Assembly: GCA_018053145.1 (NCBI GenBank)
Contig: JAGPMA010000021.1
Span: 1 to 38,911, forward strand
Direction of reading: 5' to 3'
Source of the DNA: Oscillospiraceae bacterium
GTDB taxonomy: Bacteria > Bacillota > Clostridia > Oscillospirales > Oscillospiraceae
Length of the DNA stretch: 38,911 nt
In this document: piece after piece, positions 8,335-17,404 of the stretch
Layout: the number at the start of each line of letters is the position of its first letter
Numbering within the stretch: position 1 is the stretch's first letter
Notes under the pieces: generated by a model
Told to the model about the DNA's origin: nothing
Seen by the model: only the letters and a program-made list of their open reading frames with translations
The model's database searches: none
Translations under genes and position numbers: made by a program

Positions 8335-9698
8335 TTGTTCTCCTCCTCCTTCTTCTTTTCTTCTTTTTCCTTTAGCAATTTCTCTGCCGCTTTCTGCGCA
8401 GTCTGATAATCTCTGAGCATCACCTTAGCAAGCTTGTTGACCTGAACCAAGGGACGGTTTGCGGGACAAACATATGAGCAGCAGCCGCATTCCATGCAGA
8501 GATTAACCTTCAGAGCTTCCAAATCCTCCGGCTTTTTAAGACGGAAGGCCGTTTCGATATCGGCAGGTGCAAGGCTGAAGGGGCAATGTGCGACACAGCG
8601 CCCGCACTTAATGCAGGAGCTTTCCTTGGGGAGAACTGCGTCCTTTTCGTTAAACGCAAGTATAGCGTTTGTGTTTTTAAGAATCGGCGCATTTAAATCG
8701 GGAACGGCAAGTCCCATCATCGGTCCGCCATATAGAACCTTTTTCGGCTCAGATTTGAAGCCGCCGCAGAATTCGAATACGTCCTTAACGGGCGTTCCGA
8801 TAGGCGCAATCACATTTTTGGGGTTTTTAACCGCCGAGCCATCCACAGTAATGCACTTCTCAAAAAGCGGCATGCCAGTTTTAATGTATTTCGCCACGGC
8901 CGCAAGGGTCGTGCAGTTAATAACAATTGCTCCGACATCAATCGGGAGTTTTCCCTCCGGAACGACACGCCCAATGGTGTTAAAAATCAGCACCTTTTCA
9001 CCGCCCTGAGGGTACAGCGCCGGAAGTGCCTTGACCTCAACTCCATCACCGGCCTTGCACATTTTGCGGAAAGTGCTTACGCACTGGGGCTTGTTGTCCT
9101 CAATTCCGATTATCACGCGCTTGACCTGCATGTATTTCTTGAGAAGCTCGACACCCTCCCAAACGAGGTCGGCGTCATCAAGCATTGTTCTTGTGTCTGA
9201 GGTGATATAGGGCTCGCACTCTGCGCCGTTAATAATAACAGCCTCGATAGCCGACAGTTCCTTGACAGTCAGCTTGACGGCAGTGGGAAAGCCCGCTCCG
9301 CCCAATCCGACAACGCCACTCATACGGACAGCCTCGATAAACTCCTGAAGGCTTTCCACCTTTGGCGGCGCTATACCGTCTGCCATAGTTTGCTGGCCAT
9401 CTGTTTCAATTACGATGGTGGGTACAAACTGTCCTCCTGACATGAGCATGTCTTCAATCTTCTTAACCTTGCCTGAAACGCCCGAATATATGGGTGAAGA
9501 AACAAAGCCGCCGGCCTCGGCTAACAATTGGCCGACTTTAACCTCGTCGCCGACATTTACTACCGGTTTCGCGGGAGCACCGATATGCATTGACATTGGA
9601 ATTGAAACGACTGAGGGGGTGGGAATTCGCTGTGGTTTTTCTCCCGCCGTATTTTTCCGATGCGGCACGTGTACTCCGTGAAGTTTTTTGCTTGACAC
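8331..9698 (-). CDS. rnfC: Rnf complex subunit RnfC (NAD-side subunit)
   Basis: Peripheral cytoplasmic subunit that carries FMN and two [4Fe-4S] clusters and reacts with NAD/NADH. The N-terminal KLHGVHVPHRKNT is the usual RnfC beginning. GLGGAGFPTAVKL marks the flavin/NADH domain, and CIKCGRCVAHCP and CMECGCCSYVCP bind the clusters. The C-terminus is a short lysine/glutamate-rich tail. The frame extends upstream to 9770, but a perfect AGGAGG stands 7 bp before a GTG at 9698. This start removes 24 residues without family similarity, giving 455 residues. It is the first gene of the rnfCDGEAB operon, the clostridial order. Confidence 0.96.
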   Translation of the reverse strand: MSSKKLHGVHVPHRKNTAGEKPQRIPTPSVVSIPMSMHIGAPAKPVVNVGDEVKVGQLLAEAGGFVSSPIYSGVSGKVKKIEDMLMSGGQFVPTIVIETDGQQTMADGIAPPKVESLQEFIEAVRMSGVVGLGGAGFPTAVKLTVKELSAIEAVIINGAECEPYITSDTRTMLDDADLVWEGVELLKKYMQVKRVIIGIEDNKPQCVSTFRKMCKAGDGVEVKALPALYPQGGEKVLIFNTIGRVVPEGKLPIDVGAIVINCTTLAAVAKYIKTGMPLFEKCITVDGSAVKNPKNVIAPIGTPVKDVFEFCGGFKSEPKKVLYGGPMMGLAVPDLNAPILKNTNAILAFNEKDAVLPKESSCIKCGRCVAHCPFSLAPADIETAFRLKKPEDLEALKVNLCMECGCCSYVCPANRPLVQVNKLAKVMLRDYQTAQKAAEKLLKEKEEKKKEEENK

Positions 9699-9768
9699 GG
9701 TTTTTCCTCCTAACTTCTCGCGTAGCGTCCTTTCTCTCTTAAAGAAACCGCTATGGTCATTAAGTAGC

Positions 9769-9797
9769 ATTATACAAATAATCTTATTCTATGTCCA
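9769..9797 (-). promoter_or_regulatory. Promoter of the rnf operon
   Basis: On the minus strand TGGACA (9792-9797) and TATAAT (9769-9774) are spaced by 17 bp, nearly the sigma-A consensus. Transcription would begin near 9762, leaving a leader of about 64 nt before the rnfC GTG. The divergent apbE promoter starts 22 bp beyond. Confidence 0.75.
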
Positions 9798-9818
9798 GAA
9801 ATAAATTATGGATTTTTG

Positions 9819-9847
9819 TTGAAATATTGCACAAATCGTATTATTAT
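9819..9847 (+). promoter_or_regulatory. Promoter of apbE
   Basis: TTGAAA (9819-9824) and TATTAT (9842-9847) are separated by 17 bp, about 30 bp before the apbE start. It points away from the rnf promoter, so the flavinylating enzyme and its targets share one control region. Confidence 0.7.
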
Positions 9848-9877
9848 TGTTGCAACATCTACAAAGAGGTTTTACCA

Positions 9878-10879
9878 ATGATAAGTCAAAAACGACGAAT
9901 AATTATTGCTCAACTCTTGAATATTGTGATATTATTAACAATATTTGGCGGTTGTTCGGCGGCTCAAGGCACAAAAACCAGCAAAAGCGACTTTGTTTTA
10001 AACACCGTAGCAACTATAACAATTTACGGGAATTCGAACGAAAAAATTATCGACGAATGCTTTGATTTGTGCCGTCACTACGAAGCACTCTTCTCCCGCA
10101 CTGATGAAAACAGCGAAATATGCAAGCTTAACTCCCGTGAAATTTCCGAGGTTTCCGACGAAACCGCTGATTTAATTATCAAAGGGCTTTATTTTGGGGC
10201 GCTTTCGGGAGGCAGCTTTGACATTGCCATCGAGCCGCTTTCAGCTCTGTGGAATTTCACGGCCGATTCCCCCATTGTCCCCTCTGCAGAGGACATAGCG
10301 GAAGCGCAAAGCCATGTCGACTACAGGGACGTTTCGGTTTCGGGCAATACGGTAAGCTTTGCAACCGATTACACGCGGCTCGACCTAGGCGCAATTGCAA
10401 AGGGCTATATTGCGGATAAAGTCAAAGAGCTTCTTGTTTCACGCGGTGTTGAACGGGCAATTATCAATCTTGGAGGCAATGTTCTCTGCATTGGCGGAAA
10501 AACCGATACAAGCGGTTTCGAAATCGGAATACAATATCCTTTTAGCGACGGAAGTATAGCAAGCGTTAGTGTCAGCGACCTTTCCGTTGTGACTTCGGGA
10601 ACCTACGAGCGATATTTCGAGGAGGACGGAAAGCTCTATCATCACATCCTTGATCCGCAAACAGGCTATCCAGTTGAAAACAATTTGCTGTCGGTTTCAA
10701 TCATAGGAGAAAGCTCCTGCACCTGTGACGCGCTGAGCACAAGCTGCTTCGCACTTGGCAAGGAGGCCGGCACGGCGCTGATTGAAAGCATGGACGGATA
10801 TTATGCAGTTTTCATTACAGATGACTATAAGCTCTACTTTACCGAGGGTGCTCAAGAGGCGCTGGATATTAAATACTGA
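9878..10879 (+). CDS. apbE: FAD:protein FMN transferase (ApbE), lipoprotein
   Basis: A 333-residue Mg-dependent enzyme that moves FMN from FAD onto a threonine or serine of Rnf/Nqr-type proteins, acting outside the cytoplasmic membrane. The start at 9878 follows AAAGAGGT and yields a lipoprotein signal ending in IFGGC (lipid-modified C26). ApbE motifs include DLGAIAKGYIADKV, INLGGNVLCIGG, TSGTYERYF, YHHILDPQTGYPVENN and the late CTCDALSTSCFALG block. It diverges from the rnf operon whose RnfG and RnfD subunits carry matching target motifs, so they are almost certainly its substrates. An upstream extension of the frame to 9791 lacks a ribosome binding site. Confidence 0.96.
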   Translation: MISQKRRIIIAQLLNIVILLTIFGGCSAAQGTKTSKSDFVLNTVATITIYGNSNEKIIDECFDLCRHYEALFSRTDENSEICKLNSREISEVSDETADLIIKGLYFGALSGGSFDIAIEPLSALWNFTADSPIVPSAEDIAEAQSHVDYRDVSVSGNTVSFATDYTRLDLGAIAKGYIADKVKELLVSRGVERAIINLGGNVLCIGGKTDTSGFEIGIQYPFSDGSIASVSVSDLSVVTSGTYERYFEEDGKLYHHILDPQTGYPVENNLLSVSIIGESSCTCDALSTSCFALGKEAGTALIESMDGYYAVFITDDYKLYFTEGAQEALDIKY

Positions 10880-10904
10880 GAAATTCGCTTAAACTATATA
10901 CTGT

Positions 10905-10946
10905 AAAAGAGGAACCGGAGCGCTGCCGCGCTCCGGTTCCTCTTTT
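10905..10946. terminator. Bidirectional terminator between apbE and the PAP2 gene
   Basis: A perfect 19-bp stem (10905-10923 with 10928-10946) with a 4-nt loop and A4/T4 edges sits between the ends of two convergent genes. Confidence 0.92.
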
Positions 10947-10957
10947 ATTGAAGCTTG

Positions 10958-11623
10958 TTATGTAGTCTGTTTTTTCGTAATCGCTTTTTCAAACTTAGTC
11001 AGAACCTTTGAAGCATAGCCCTTATATGTAACAAAAAATGTTAGAATACATACCGCCATTCCAGCAAAAACATCAAGAACGGAGTGCTGCTTTAAAAATA
11101 CGGTTGCAAGGATAATCGCCGCACACAGAAGCCAATTGAACACCTGCAGCCAAACCTTTTTCTTGAGCTTTTTACTGTTTACGATCGCGAACCAGGCGCT
11201 TAACGCTCCAACGACGTGCATACTTGGAAACACGTTGGTGTTTGTATCAAACTGCTGGGTCCATTTCATAATCTGCGCCGCAAAATTTGAATCATAACCG
11301 GTCGGACGAAGGTCCTGCCCGTTGGGGAAGACCGAGCAAATCAGGGTGCTGATGAAAAATCCCATGAACATCGACAACAGATAGCGCTCAAAAGCCTCGT
11401 CGTCGTTAAACAGAAAATATAAGCCGGTTATAATCATATACAGAAACCATGAAAAATATGGGAAGATAAACCACTCGCAAAAGGGTATTATGTGGTCAAG
11501 TGCGCAGCTGATTGCGTAATAATCCGTCGTAATAAGCTGCTCATTTATGAAGTACCAGATAAAATGAATGGGTAAATATGCCATCAAAATCCATTGTCGC
11601 TTTGTGGGTGCTTTTATTGTCAT
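10958..11623 (-). CDS. PAP2-family membrane phosphatase
   Basis: A 221-residue polytopic membrane protein of the phosphatidic-acid-phosphatase type 2 family, which removes phosphate from lipid phosphates or undecaprenyl pyrophosphate. The three phosphatase motifs appear in reduced form: FPNGQDLRP (first), FPSMHVVGA (second, with histidine) and KQHSVLDVFAG (third, with histidine and aspartate). The canonical arginine before the last histidine is replaced by glutamine (KQH). The ATG at 11623 follows AAGGAG; upstream codons lack hydrophobic character and were excluded. It lies 95 bp downstream of an acyltransferase gene on the same strand, so a shared role in membrane lipid metabolism is plausible but unproven. 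Confidence 0.85.
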   Translation of the reverse strand: MTIKAPTKRQWILMAYLPIHFIWYFINEQLITTDYYAISCALDHIIPFCEWFIFPYFSWFLYMIITGLYFLFNDDEAFERYLLSMFMGFFISTLICSVFPNGQDLRPTGYDSNFAAQIMKWTQQFDTNTNVFPSMHVVGALSAWFAIVNSKKLKKKVWLQVFNWLLCAAIILATVFLKQHSVLDVFAGMAVCILTFFVTYKGYASKVLTKFEKAITKKQTT

Positions 11624-11718
11624 TGGGCTTGACTCCTTATGCAGGTAAATAAGCTGTCGCTGTCTGACAGTCTTGGATATAATAACATACGACTGCCACG
11701 ATTTCCACACAATATTTG

Positions 11719-12432
11719 TTAATTAAAGCTTGCGAAGTATTCCTCGATAGCGGAGCTCGTTATGGTCACCTGTTCATCGTATTTCACCGACGGGTCATAG
11801 GCTATCGGTTTTCCGACTGTTATCGTTTTGGTTTTCCAATCAACATGAGTCGGATAGAAATTTACAATCTCTTTTGTGCGGGCATAGTAAAGCCTTCCGA
11901 CTGAAACGAAGCCATCAAAAATCTTTTTCCCATATGTATGATAGCCCGTTGGATGTTCAGGGAAAAGCAAGAGGTGCTTGCCGTCAAGCAGGGTCTTTAT
12001 ACTGTTTCGAAGCGTTGACATTACGCCCGTGTCATGGTAAACCGGAACGCAGTCGCTTCCGTGCAGAATTAGTGGCAGGATAAGCGCATAAAGATAAGCA
12101 ACGGTATGGCCCAAAATCGGAGAATACCATTTCCTCAAATCCCACCAATAATCCTTTCGGATATATGCAGGAGCTTTTTTCGGTGAGAGCACCTCCGAAT
12201 TAATCCAAGGTCTGACACTGTCGCTTAGTTCAAAGTGTGCGCACATCGCAATCGGTCCAAAGGCTCTGTCGTGATTGCAGACGAAGACAGCGGGCTTTCC
12301 TTCAAAAGGAACTTCCCATATCGTTTTCATCGGTTTCGTAAAAACGCGTATCACTCCGCGCAGAAACCTATAAAAGCCACCCTGCTTGTGGCTGTCAACA
12401 AGCTCGGTTTGTTCTCTTTCTTTAAGCTCCAT
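11719..12432 (-). CDS. PlsC-like lysophospholipid acyltransferase family protein
   Basis: A 237-residue protein resembling 1-acylglycerol-3-phosphate acyltransferases. Motif I reads CNHDRAFGPIAM (residues 52-63): the asparagine-histidine is kept, but the usual aspartate five residues after the histidine is a glycine, with an aspartate directly after it. The later LLLFPEHPTGY corresponds to the FPEGT substrate-binding block. These changes make the acyl acceptor uncertain. The ATG at 12432 follows AGGGAGA and was preferred to an upstream start at 12453. A membrane-embedding stretch occurs around residues 105-125. Confidence 0.75.
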   Translation of the reverse strand: MELKEREQTELVDSHKQGGFYRFLRGVIRVFTKPMKTIWEVPFEGKPAVFVCNHDRAFGPIAMCAHFELSDSVRPWINSEVLSPKKAPAYIRKDYWWDLRKWYSPILGHTVAYLYALILPLILHGSDCVPVYHDTGVMSTLRNSIKTLLDGKHLLLFPEHPTGYHTYGKKIFDGFVSVGRLYYARTKEIVNFYPTHVDWKTKTITVGKPIAYDPSVKYDEQVTITSSAIEEYFASFN

Positions 12433-12482
12433 TAAAATTCTCCCTGTCAGCAAGTACGCAAATAATATTAAAATTTACTCAA

Positions 12483-13001
12483 CTATTTTTTTAGCTGCTT
12501 GTCCCGCTTCTTATAATCGGGCATAATCGATTTTATCAATTCATAAAAGTCGCTTCCGTGATTATGGTGAGCAATATGCGCAAGCTCATGTACAACTACA
12601 TATTCGATTGCAGCCTGTGGATACTGCATAAGTCTATAGGAAAAGCACAAAGCGTTTTTTGAGCTGCAGCTTCCAAACCGCTTTTTAGCTTTTGTAATCT
12701 TTACGCCCGAAGGCTTGAGCCCCATTATGCCAGCATAATAGTCAACGAGAGGCGGAAGCTCATTTTTTGCGCGCGCTAGCAGCGCTTTTATATCCTCGTC
12801 CGAAAGCTCAACGCGGTTTTGAGCACGAGCAAGCTGCTTTTCATAATGCGAGTCAATCCAAGCAGCGTGGCTTTCTACAAAGCTTTGAATATATGTCTTT
12901 GGACAGCGTCGCGGTGCTCGCACTACAATTTTCGCAGCCGCTGTAATCTCAAGCGCAAGTGTTCTCCGCTCGGAGCGGATGATTTCGAAATTATACGACA
13001 T
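12483..13001 (-). CDS. YgjP-like (DUF45/M48-related) metallopeptidase
   Basis: A 172-residue protein with the zinc motif HELAHIAHHNHGSDFY near residues 132-147: HExxH followed by a third histidine in HxNHxxxFY, the hallmark of the YgjP/UtpA-like WLM-related family. The RFGSCSSKNALCFSYRLMQYP block just upstream is typical too. The ATG at 13001 follows GAGGTGG, and the longer open frame upstream overlaps no recognisable domain. It lies 58 bp downstream of a flavoprotein gene. Physiological substrates of this family are poorly known. Confidence 0.88.
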   Translation of the reverse strand: MSYNFEIIRSERRTLALEITAAAKIVVRAPRRCPKTYIQSFVESHAAWIDSHYEKQLARAQNRVELSDEDIKALLARAKNELPPLVDYYAGIMGLKPSGVKITKAKKRFGSCSSKNALCFSYRLMQYPQAAIEYVVVHELAHIAHHNHGSDFYELIKSIMPDYKKRDKQLKK

Positions 13002-13059
13002 TTCCACCTCTGTTTCAAGCCTCGACAGCCTACTTCGCGCAAAAACCTGTTTTGCTGTT

Positions 13060-13617
13060 CTATCCTCCGCTGCCTTGGAGCAGTTTCCACACTCCCGAAA
13101 GCTCTGCCGCGGCAGTCGCTGACTTTTGCAGCTCGTCTGGCTGCTCGGCTGAATATGAAAAGCCGAACAGCTTTTCCCAGCCCAAATATTTGCATACACA
13201 GCCGAAATGGTCACTTATAAGCTCGTACTGTCTGTCGTTTATCTCATCCGCACCTATTGTGACAAAGCCGAGTTTTTTATTCTGCTGCTTAAAATCACTG
13301 CTTCTTGAATGGAACTTGTCAAGAACAGCCTTTAGCTGAGACGATATTCCGAAGTAATAAACCGGAGAGCCGAAAATTAACACGTCCGCAGCGAGCACCT
13401 TGTCTATTACATCCTTCGAATCATCCTTCATCACACAATTTCCGCCGTTATGCCTGCAGCCCTCGCAAGCAACACACCCGCCGATTTTTAGTCTGGTAAC
13501 ATTTACAAACTCAAGCTCATGCTGAGTGTTTTCCGCTATCCCGTCCGCAATCGTTTTCAGAGCATAGCTTGTGTTGCCGTTTAAACGCGGGCTTCCATTC
13601 AAAACGAGAATTTTCAT
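13060..13617 (-). CDS. NADPH-dependent FMN reductase/iron-sulfur flavoprotein-like
   Basis: A 185-residue flavodoxin-fold protein. The N-terminus MKILVLNGSPRLNGNTSYAL binds the FMN phosphate, and GSPVYYFGISSQLKAVLDKFHSR is the second flavin loop. Four cysteines (C48, C51, C54, C61) in CX2CX2CX6C match the compact cluster motif of archaeal and clostridial iron-sulfur flavoproteins, so a [4Fe-4S] cluster is likely. Such proteins pass electrons from ferredoxin or reduce O2/H2O2; which applies here is unknown. Confidence 0.85.
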   Translation of the reverse strand: MKILVLNGSPRLNGNTSYALKTIADGIAENTQHELEFVNVTRLKIGGCVACEGCRHNGGNCVMKDDSKDVIDKVLAADVLIFGSPVYYFGISSQLKAVLDKFHSRSSDFKQQNKKLGFVTIGADEINDRQYELISDHFGCVCKYLGWEKLFGFSYSAEQPDELQKSATAAAELSGVWKLLQGSGG

Positions 13618-13684
13618 TTTTTCCTCCGAGGCTTATTGGCAGAATTTGCCCTGTCTTATTTTGCTGGTTTTATATCCTCTTTGC

Positions 13685-15358
13685 TTAAAACAGGCCTGTA
13701 ATTATGCCGTTTTCGTCAACATCAATGTTTTCCGCCGCGGGCACCTTTGGAAGTCCGGGCATTGTCATTATATCGCCCGTAAGCGCAACAATGAAGCCCG
13801 CTCCGGCTGAAACCTTAAGGTTGCGTACCGTGACCTTAAAGCCGCGTGGCGCACCCAGTTTTTTGGGGTCGTCAGAAAAGCTGTACTGCGTCTTAGCCAT
13901 GCAAATCGGAAGCTTTCCAAACCCAAGCTCTGTAAGCTGTGCCGCCTGTTTTTTCGCGTTTTCGGTAAGTTCGACACCGTCGGCGTGATATATTCTTTTA
14001 CAGATGATTTCAAGCTTGTCCTCAATGCTGTTATCATTATCATAGGAGTACGTAAAGCTGTTTTCCTTCTCGCAAAGGCGAACGACCTCGCGTGCGAGCT
14101 CCACACCGCCTTCACCGCCGCGTCCCCAAACCTCGGAAAGTGCGACATTGACCCCCAGCTCACGGCACTTGTCCTCTATGAGCTTGAGCTCCGCTTCAGT
14201 ATCCATTGGAAAGCGGTTTATAGCTACAACACAAGGCAAACCATAAATCTGCGTAATGTTTTCAACGTGCTGAAGCAGGTTTGGAAGTCCCTTTTCCAGT
14301 GCTGCAAGGTTTTCTGTGCATAAGTCAGCCTTTGCCGAGCCTCCGTGATGCTTAAGCGCACGCACCGTCGCCACAACGACGACCGCCGAAGGAGTAAGCC
14401 CTGCCATGCGGCACTTAATGTCGAGGAATTTCTCTGCTCCCAAATCCGCACCGAAGCCTGCCTCAGTAACGGCGTAATCACCGAGCTTGAGTGCCATTCT
14501 TGTTGCGATTACACTGTTGCAGCCATGCGCAATGTTTGCGAAGGGCCCACCGTGGACTATCGCCGGCGTGTGTTCAAGCGTTTGCACAAGATTCGGCTTG
14601 AGCGCATCCTTTAAAAGCGCCGCCATTGCACCCGAGGCCTTAAGCTGTCCTGCTGTAACGGGCTTGTCGTCATAGGTGTAGCCGACGATTATTGAGGCCA
14701 AGCGTTTTTTTAAATCCGATATATCTGAAGAAAGACAGAGCACCGCCATAACCTCGGAAGCAACAGTAATATCGAAGCCGTCCTCGCGCGGGCAACCATT
14801 CATCCTGCCGCCCAAGCCGTCAACGATATTGCGAAGCTGGCGGTCGTTCATATCAACGGCGCGCCGCCATGTAATTTTTTTTGTGTCGATACCAAGCGAG
14901 TTCCCCTGCTGAATGTGGTTATCCAGCATTGCGGCAAGAAGGTTGTTAGCCGCGCCGATTGCGTGGAAATCTCCCGTAAAGTGAAGATTGATATCCTCCA
15001 TTGGAATAACCTGTGCATAGCCTCCGCCTGCCGCTCCCCCCTTAACGCCGAAAACCGGTCCTAAGGACGGCTCGCGCAGTGCCACGACAGAGTTTTTGCC
15101 AATTTTGCGAAGGCCGTCCGAAAGACCCACAGTTGTTGTGGTCTTGCCCTCGCCCGCGGGGGTCGGCGTGATTGCTGTAACCAGCACAAGCTTACCGTTG
15201 TCTTTTGTCGCTTCGCTCAAAAGTGAAAGGTCGATTTTTGCTTTATAGTTTCCGTATTGCTCAATATACTTTTCATCTATGCCGCTGGCTTTTGCAATTT
15301 CGGTTATTTTTAAAGGTATTGTTTCTTGAGCAATCTGAATATCGGTTTTGAATTCCAT
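13685..15358 (-). CDS. fhs: Formate--tetrahydrofolate ligase
   Basis: A 557-residue enzyme that uses ATP to join formate to tetrahydrofolate, giving 10-formyl-THF for purine synthesis or the methyl branch of one-carbon metabolism. The phosphate-binding TPAGEGKTT (66-74), EPSLGP (96-101) and glycine-rich [11 protein letters not shown] (108-118) are all present, and length matches the family. ATG at 15358 follows AAGGGAG. No other Wood-Ljungdahl gene is in the window, so the gene alone does not show acetogenesis. Confidence 0.98.
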   Translation of the reverse strand: MEFKTDIQIAQETIPLKITEIAKASGIDEKYIEQYGNYKAKIDLSLLSEATKDNGKLVLVTAITPTPAGEGKTTTTVGLSDGLRKIGKNSVVALREPSLGPVFGVKGGAAGGGYAQVIPMEDINLHFTGDFHAIGAANNLLAAMLDNHIQQGNSLGIDTKKITWRRAVDMNDRQLRNIVDGLGGRMNGCPREDGFDITVASEVMAVLCLSSDISDLKKRLASIIVGYTYDDKPVTAGQLKASGAMAALLKDALKPNLVQTLEHTPAIVHGGPFANIAHGCNSVIATRMALKLGDYAVTEAGFGADLGAEKFLDIKCRMAGLTPSAVVVVATVRALKHHGGSAKADLCTENLAALEKGLPNLLQHVENITQIYGLPCVVAINRFPMDTEAELKLIEDKCRELGVNVALSEVWGRGGEGGVELAREVVRLCEKENSFTYSYDNDNSIEDKLEIICKRIYHADGVELTENAKKQAAQLTELGFGKLPICMAKTQYSFSDDPKKLGAPRGFKVTVRNLKVSAGAGFIVALTGDIMTMPGLPKVPAAENIDVDENGIITGLF

Positions 15359-15432
15359 AGCATATCTCCCTTTCGGTTCCCAACATTTTCGTTTTGGACT
15401 ATATTCGGCTGCAAAAAAGCATCTTATCCTTA

Positions 15433-15461
15433 ATAATATATAATTTCACTCTAAAAATCAA
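15433..15461 (-). promoter_or_regulatory. Promoter of fhs
   Basis: On the minus strand TTGATT (15456-15461) and TATTAT (15433-15438) are 17 bp apart, giving a leader of about 70 nt. No THF riboswitch or other leader fold is recognisable. Confidence 0.6.
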
Positions 15462-15520
15462 GAAGCAGCGCAAATCTCTGTGCAAAAGCCATGGAAAACC
15501 TTAAAATTGTGAGCTTAATC

Positions 15521-15549
15521 TTGCTATTTTTTTCCTTGCGGTATAGAAT
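15521..15549 (+). promoter_or_regulatory. Promoter of the gtrA-like/AI-2E unit
   Basis: TTGCTA (15521-15526) and TAGAAT (15544-15549) are 17 bp apart, about 60 bp before the gtrA-like start. Confidence 0.5.
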
Positions 15550-15612
15550 TATACAAATGTAATGAAAAGCGGCGTCCCAATCAGAGCTTTTCTCAATCTT
15601 TGGGAGGTAACT

Positions 15613-16134
15613 ATGGATAAAAATGCTCAGCCAATACTCACCAAAAAGCAAAATTCGTGGATGATAATCAAATTCATTCTATTTTCCGCTTCTGCGGGTA
15701 TAATTCAGTTTGGGGCATTTTCTCTGTTTAACGAATGTATACATCTTGATAAATACACAAGGTTGGATGAGCTGCTTGGAAATGATTACGGTCTGTCATA
15801 CTTCATCGCACTTGTGCTGTCCGTTCTGTGGAACTTCACACTAAACCGAAAGTTTACCTTCAAATCGGTTGCAAACATCCCTGTAGCCATGTTCAAAATT
15901 CTCGGCTTTTATATCGTATTCACTCCTCTGTCTATATGGTGGGGTGTCGCTCTTACTAACCTTGGCTGGAATTATTACTTGGTTCTGGGCATCACAATGC
16001 TTGCAAACCTCAGCACGGAATACGTATTCGACCGTTTCGTCGTTTACAGAAATAACCTATATACAAACGAAGCTGCCCAGCGTGAGATTGGTCAGGCCCC
16101 CGGCGATACAGATTGCGAAGACACTATATCCTGA
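15613..16134 (+). CDS. GtrA-like membrane protein
   Basis: A 173-residue protein with four hydrophobic segments and the GtrA fold, including the phrase LSVLWNFTLNRKFTFKS, a strong signature of the family. GtrA-type proteins help move lipid-linked sugars across the membrane for surface polysaccharide or teichoic acid decoration. The start at 15613 follows GGGAGGT; an upstream start at 15562 has none. The gene is 13 bp upstream of the AI-2E-family gene and shares its promoter. No glycosyltransferase is adjacent, so its cargo cannot be inferred. Confidence 0.88.
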   Translation: MDKNAQPILTKKQNSWMIIKFILFSASAGIIQFGAFSLFNECIHLDKYTRLDELLGNDYGLSYFIALVLSVLWNFTLNRKFTFKSVANIPVAMFKILGFYIVFTPLSIWWGVALTNLGWNYYLVLGITMLANLSTEYVFDRFVVYRNNLYTNEAAQREIGQAPGDTDCEDTIS

Positions 16135-16147
16135 TTAGGAGGAGAAA

Positions 16148-17344
16148 ATGGAACTCAACAAAGCAAATATTAAAAAAATAATCCTGATTCTAATTGTTGC
16201 AATCACCTTTTGTATCGGGCTGATTAACATCTCAAGTGTCTGGGCCTTTATTGCAAAATCCTTTGGAATACTTACGCCCATCATTATCGGGCTTTGCAGT
16301 GCATTTATTCTAAATTCACTTACCTCAACCATCGAAACACGTATGCTCGGGTTCCTTTCCAAACGCTTTCCCAAAAAGGGCAGGTCCGCAGCCCGAGCGC
16401 TGAGTATATTTATGGCAATCATAATTGTCGCGGGAGTTATCGCTCTTGTAATTCTTCTCTTAGTACCGGCAATTAACGACGCCATTTCGCAAATCGTTGA
16501 GGACCTACCGGGACAGATTACCGCTTTGGTTGAAAAAATCAATAATCTTTTGGTAAGATTCAAAATTGATTTTCAAATACCTCTAGGTGAAGCGTCCGAC
16601 TGGACTAAACCGATAGAACAAGCCAAAGCATATATACAAAGTGCCCTCAAAAACGGCATGCTCAGCGACATTGCAAATACGACGATGACCGTACTCAGCG
16701 GATTTACGAACTTTATTCTGGGCCTTATCCTTTCAATATATCTGCTTATGCAGAAGGAAAAAATCAATGACTTTTTATCGCGCCTCATCCGCGCCTACTC
16801 AAAGGAAAAGACCTCAAAGCTCATTTTTAAGGTTGCCCATCTTACGAATGTGTCTTTCCGCAATTTCGTTACAGGGCAATTGACCGAAGCTGTTATTATC
16901 GGAATGCTTTGCTTCTTCGGAATGCTGATATTCCGTTTTCCCTATCCTGCGGCGACCTCAGCGGTTGTGGGTGTTATGGCCCTCGTTCCGGTTTTCGGCT
17001 CTTGGATTGGTGCGATTCTCGGTGCCCTGCTCTGTCTTTCAAGATCATTCCCGACAGCGCTTTTATTCGTTCTGTTCTTCGTCATTCTCCAGCAGCTTGA
17101 AGGCAACCTGATTTATCCGAGAGTCGTCGGAAAATCCGTTGGACTGCCAGGAATTCTTGTTTTCATTTCCGTCATTTTGGGAGCAAGCATCGGCGGTATC
17201 ATTGGAATCGTGCTTTCCGTTCCTGTCTGCTCGATTCTCTTCGTTCTTATCAAAGAGGCCATTGACAAACGCTTAAAAAAGAAAAAGGTTATAGAAAACC
17301 TTGATAATTTGGGAATCATCCACCCACCCGAAGACGAAACTTGA
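16148..17344 (+). CDS. AI-2E family transporter
   Basis: A 398-residue polytopic membrane protein (PF01594 type, also called PerM/TqsA family). It shows two N-terminal helices, a hydrophilic segment (about 110-170) and a C-terminal set of helices with the family motif PVFGSWIGAILGAL and YPRVVGKSVGLPGI. Members export autoinducer-2 in E. coli or act in Na+/H+ antiport and envelope functions elsewhere; the substrate here is open. A GGAGGAG ribosome binding site precedes the ATG. Confidence 0.92.
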   Translation: MELNKANIKKIILILIVAITFCIGLINISSVWAFIAKSFGILTPIIIGLCSAFILNSLTSTIETRMLGFLSKRFPKKGRSAARALSIFMAIIIVAGVIALVILLLVPAINDAISQIVEDLPGQITALVEKINNLLVRFKIDFQIPLGEASDWTKPIEQAKAYIQSALKNGMLSDIANTTMTVLSGFTNFILGLILSIYLLMQKEKINDFLSRLIRAYSKEKTSKLIFKVAHLTNVSFRNFVTGQLTEAVIIGMLCFFGMLIFRFPYPAATSAVVGVMALVPVFGSWIGAILGALLCLSRSFPTALLFVLFFVILQQLEGNLIYPRVVGKSVGLPGILVFISVILGASIGGIIGIVLSVPVCSILFVLIKEAIDKRLKKKKVIENLDNLGIIHPPEDET

Positions 17345-17349
17345 AAACG

Positions 17350-17387
17350 CAAAACGGACAGCTGCTTGGCTGTCCGTTTTGTTTTTT
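17350..17387. terminator. Terminator between the AI-2E gene and ansA
   Basis: A 13-bp perfect stem (17350-17362 with 17369-17381) with a 6-nt loop is followed by six T on the plus strand. Its A/T-rich edges also suit termination of ansA on the minus strand. Confidence 0.9.
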
Positions 17388-17404
17388 AAGTCCCTCAGTG
17401 CATA

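Noticed and set aside
15359..15432. THF riboswitch upstream of fhs
   Set aside because: The leader of about 70 nt shows no recognisable conserved fold; it seems an ordinary 5' region.
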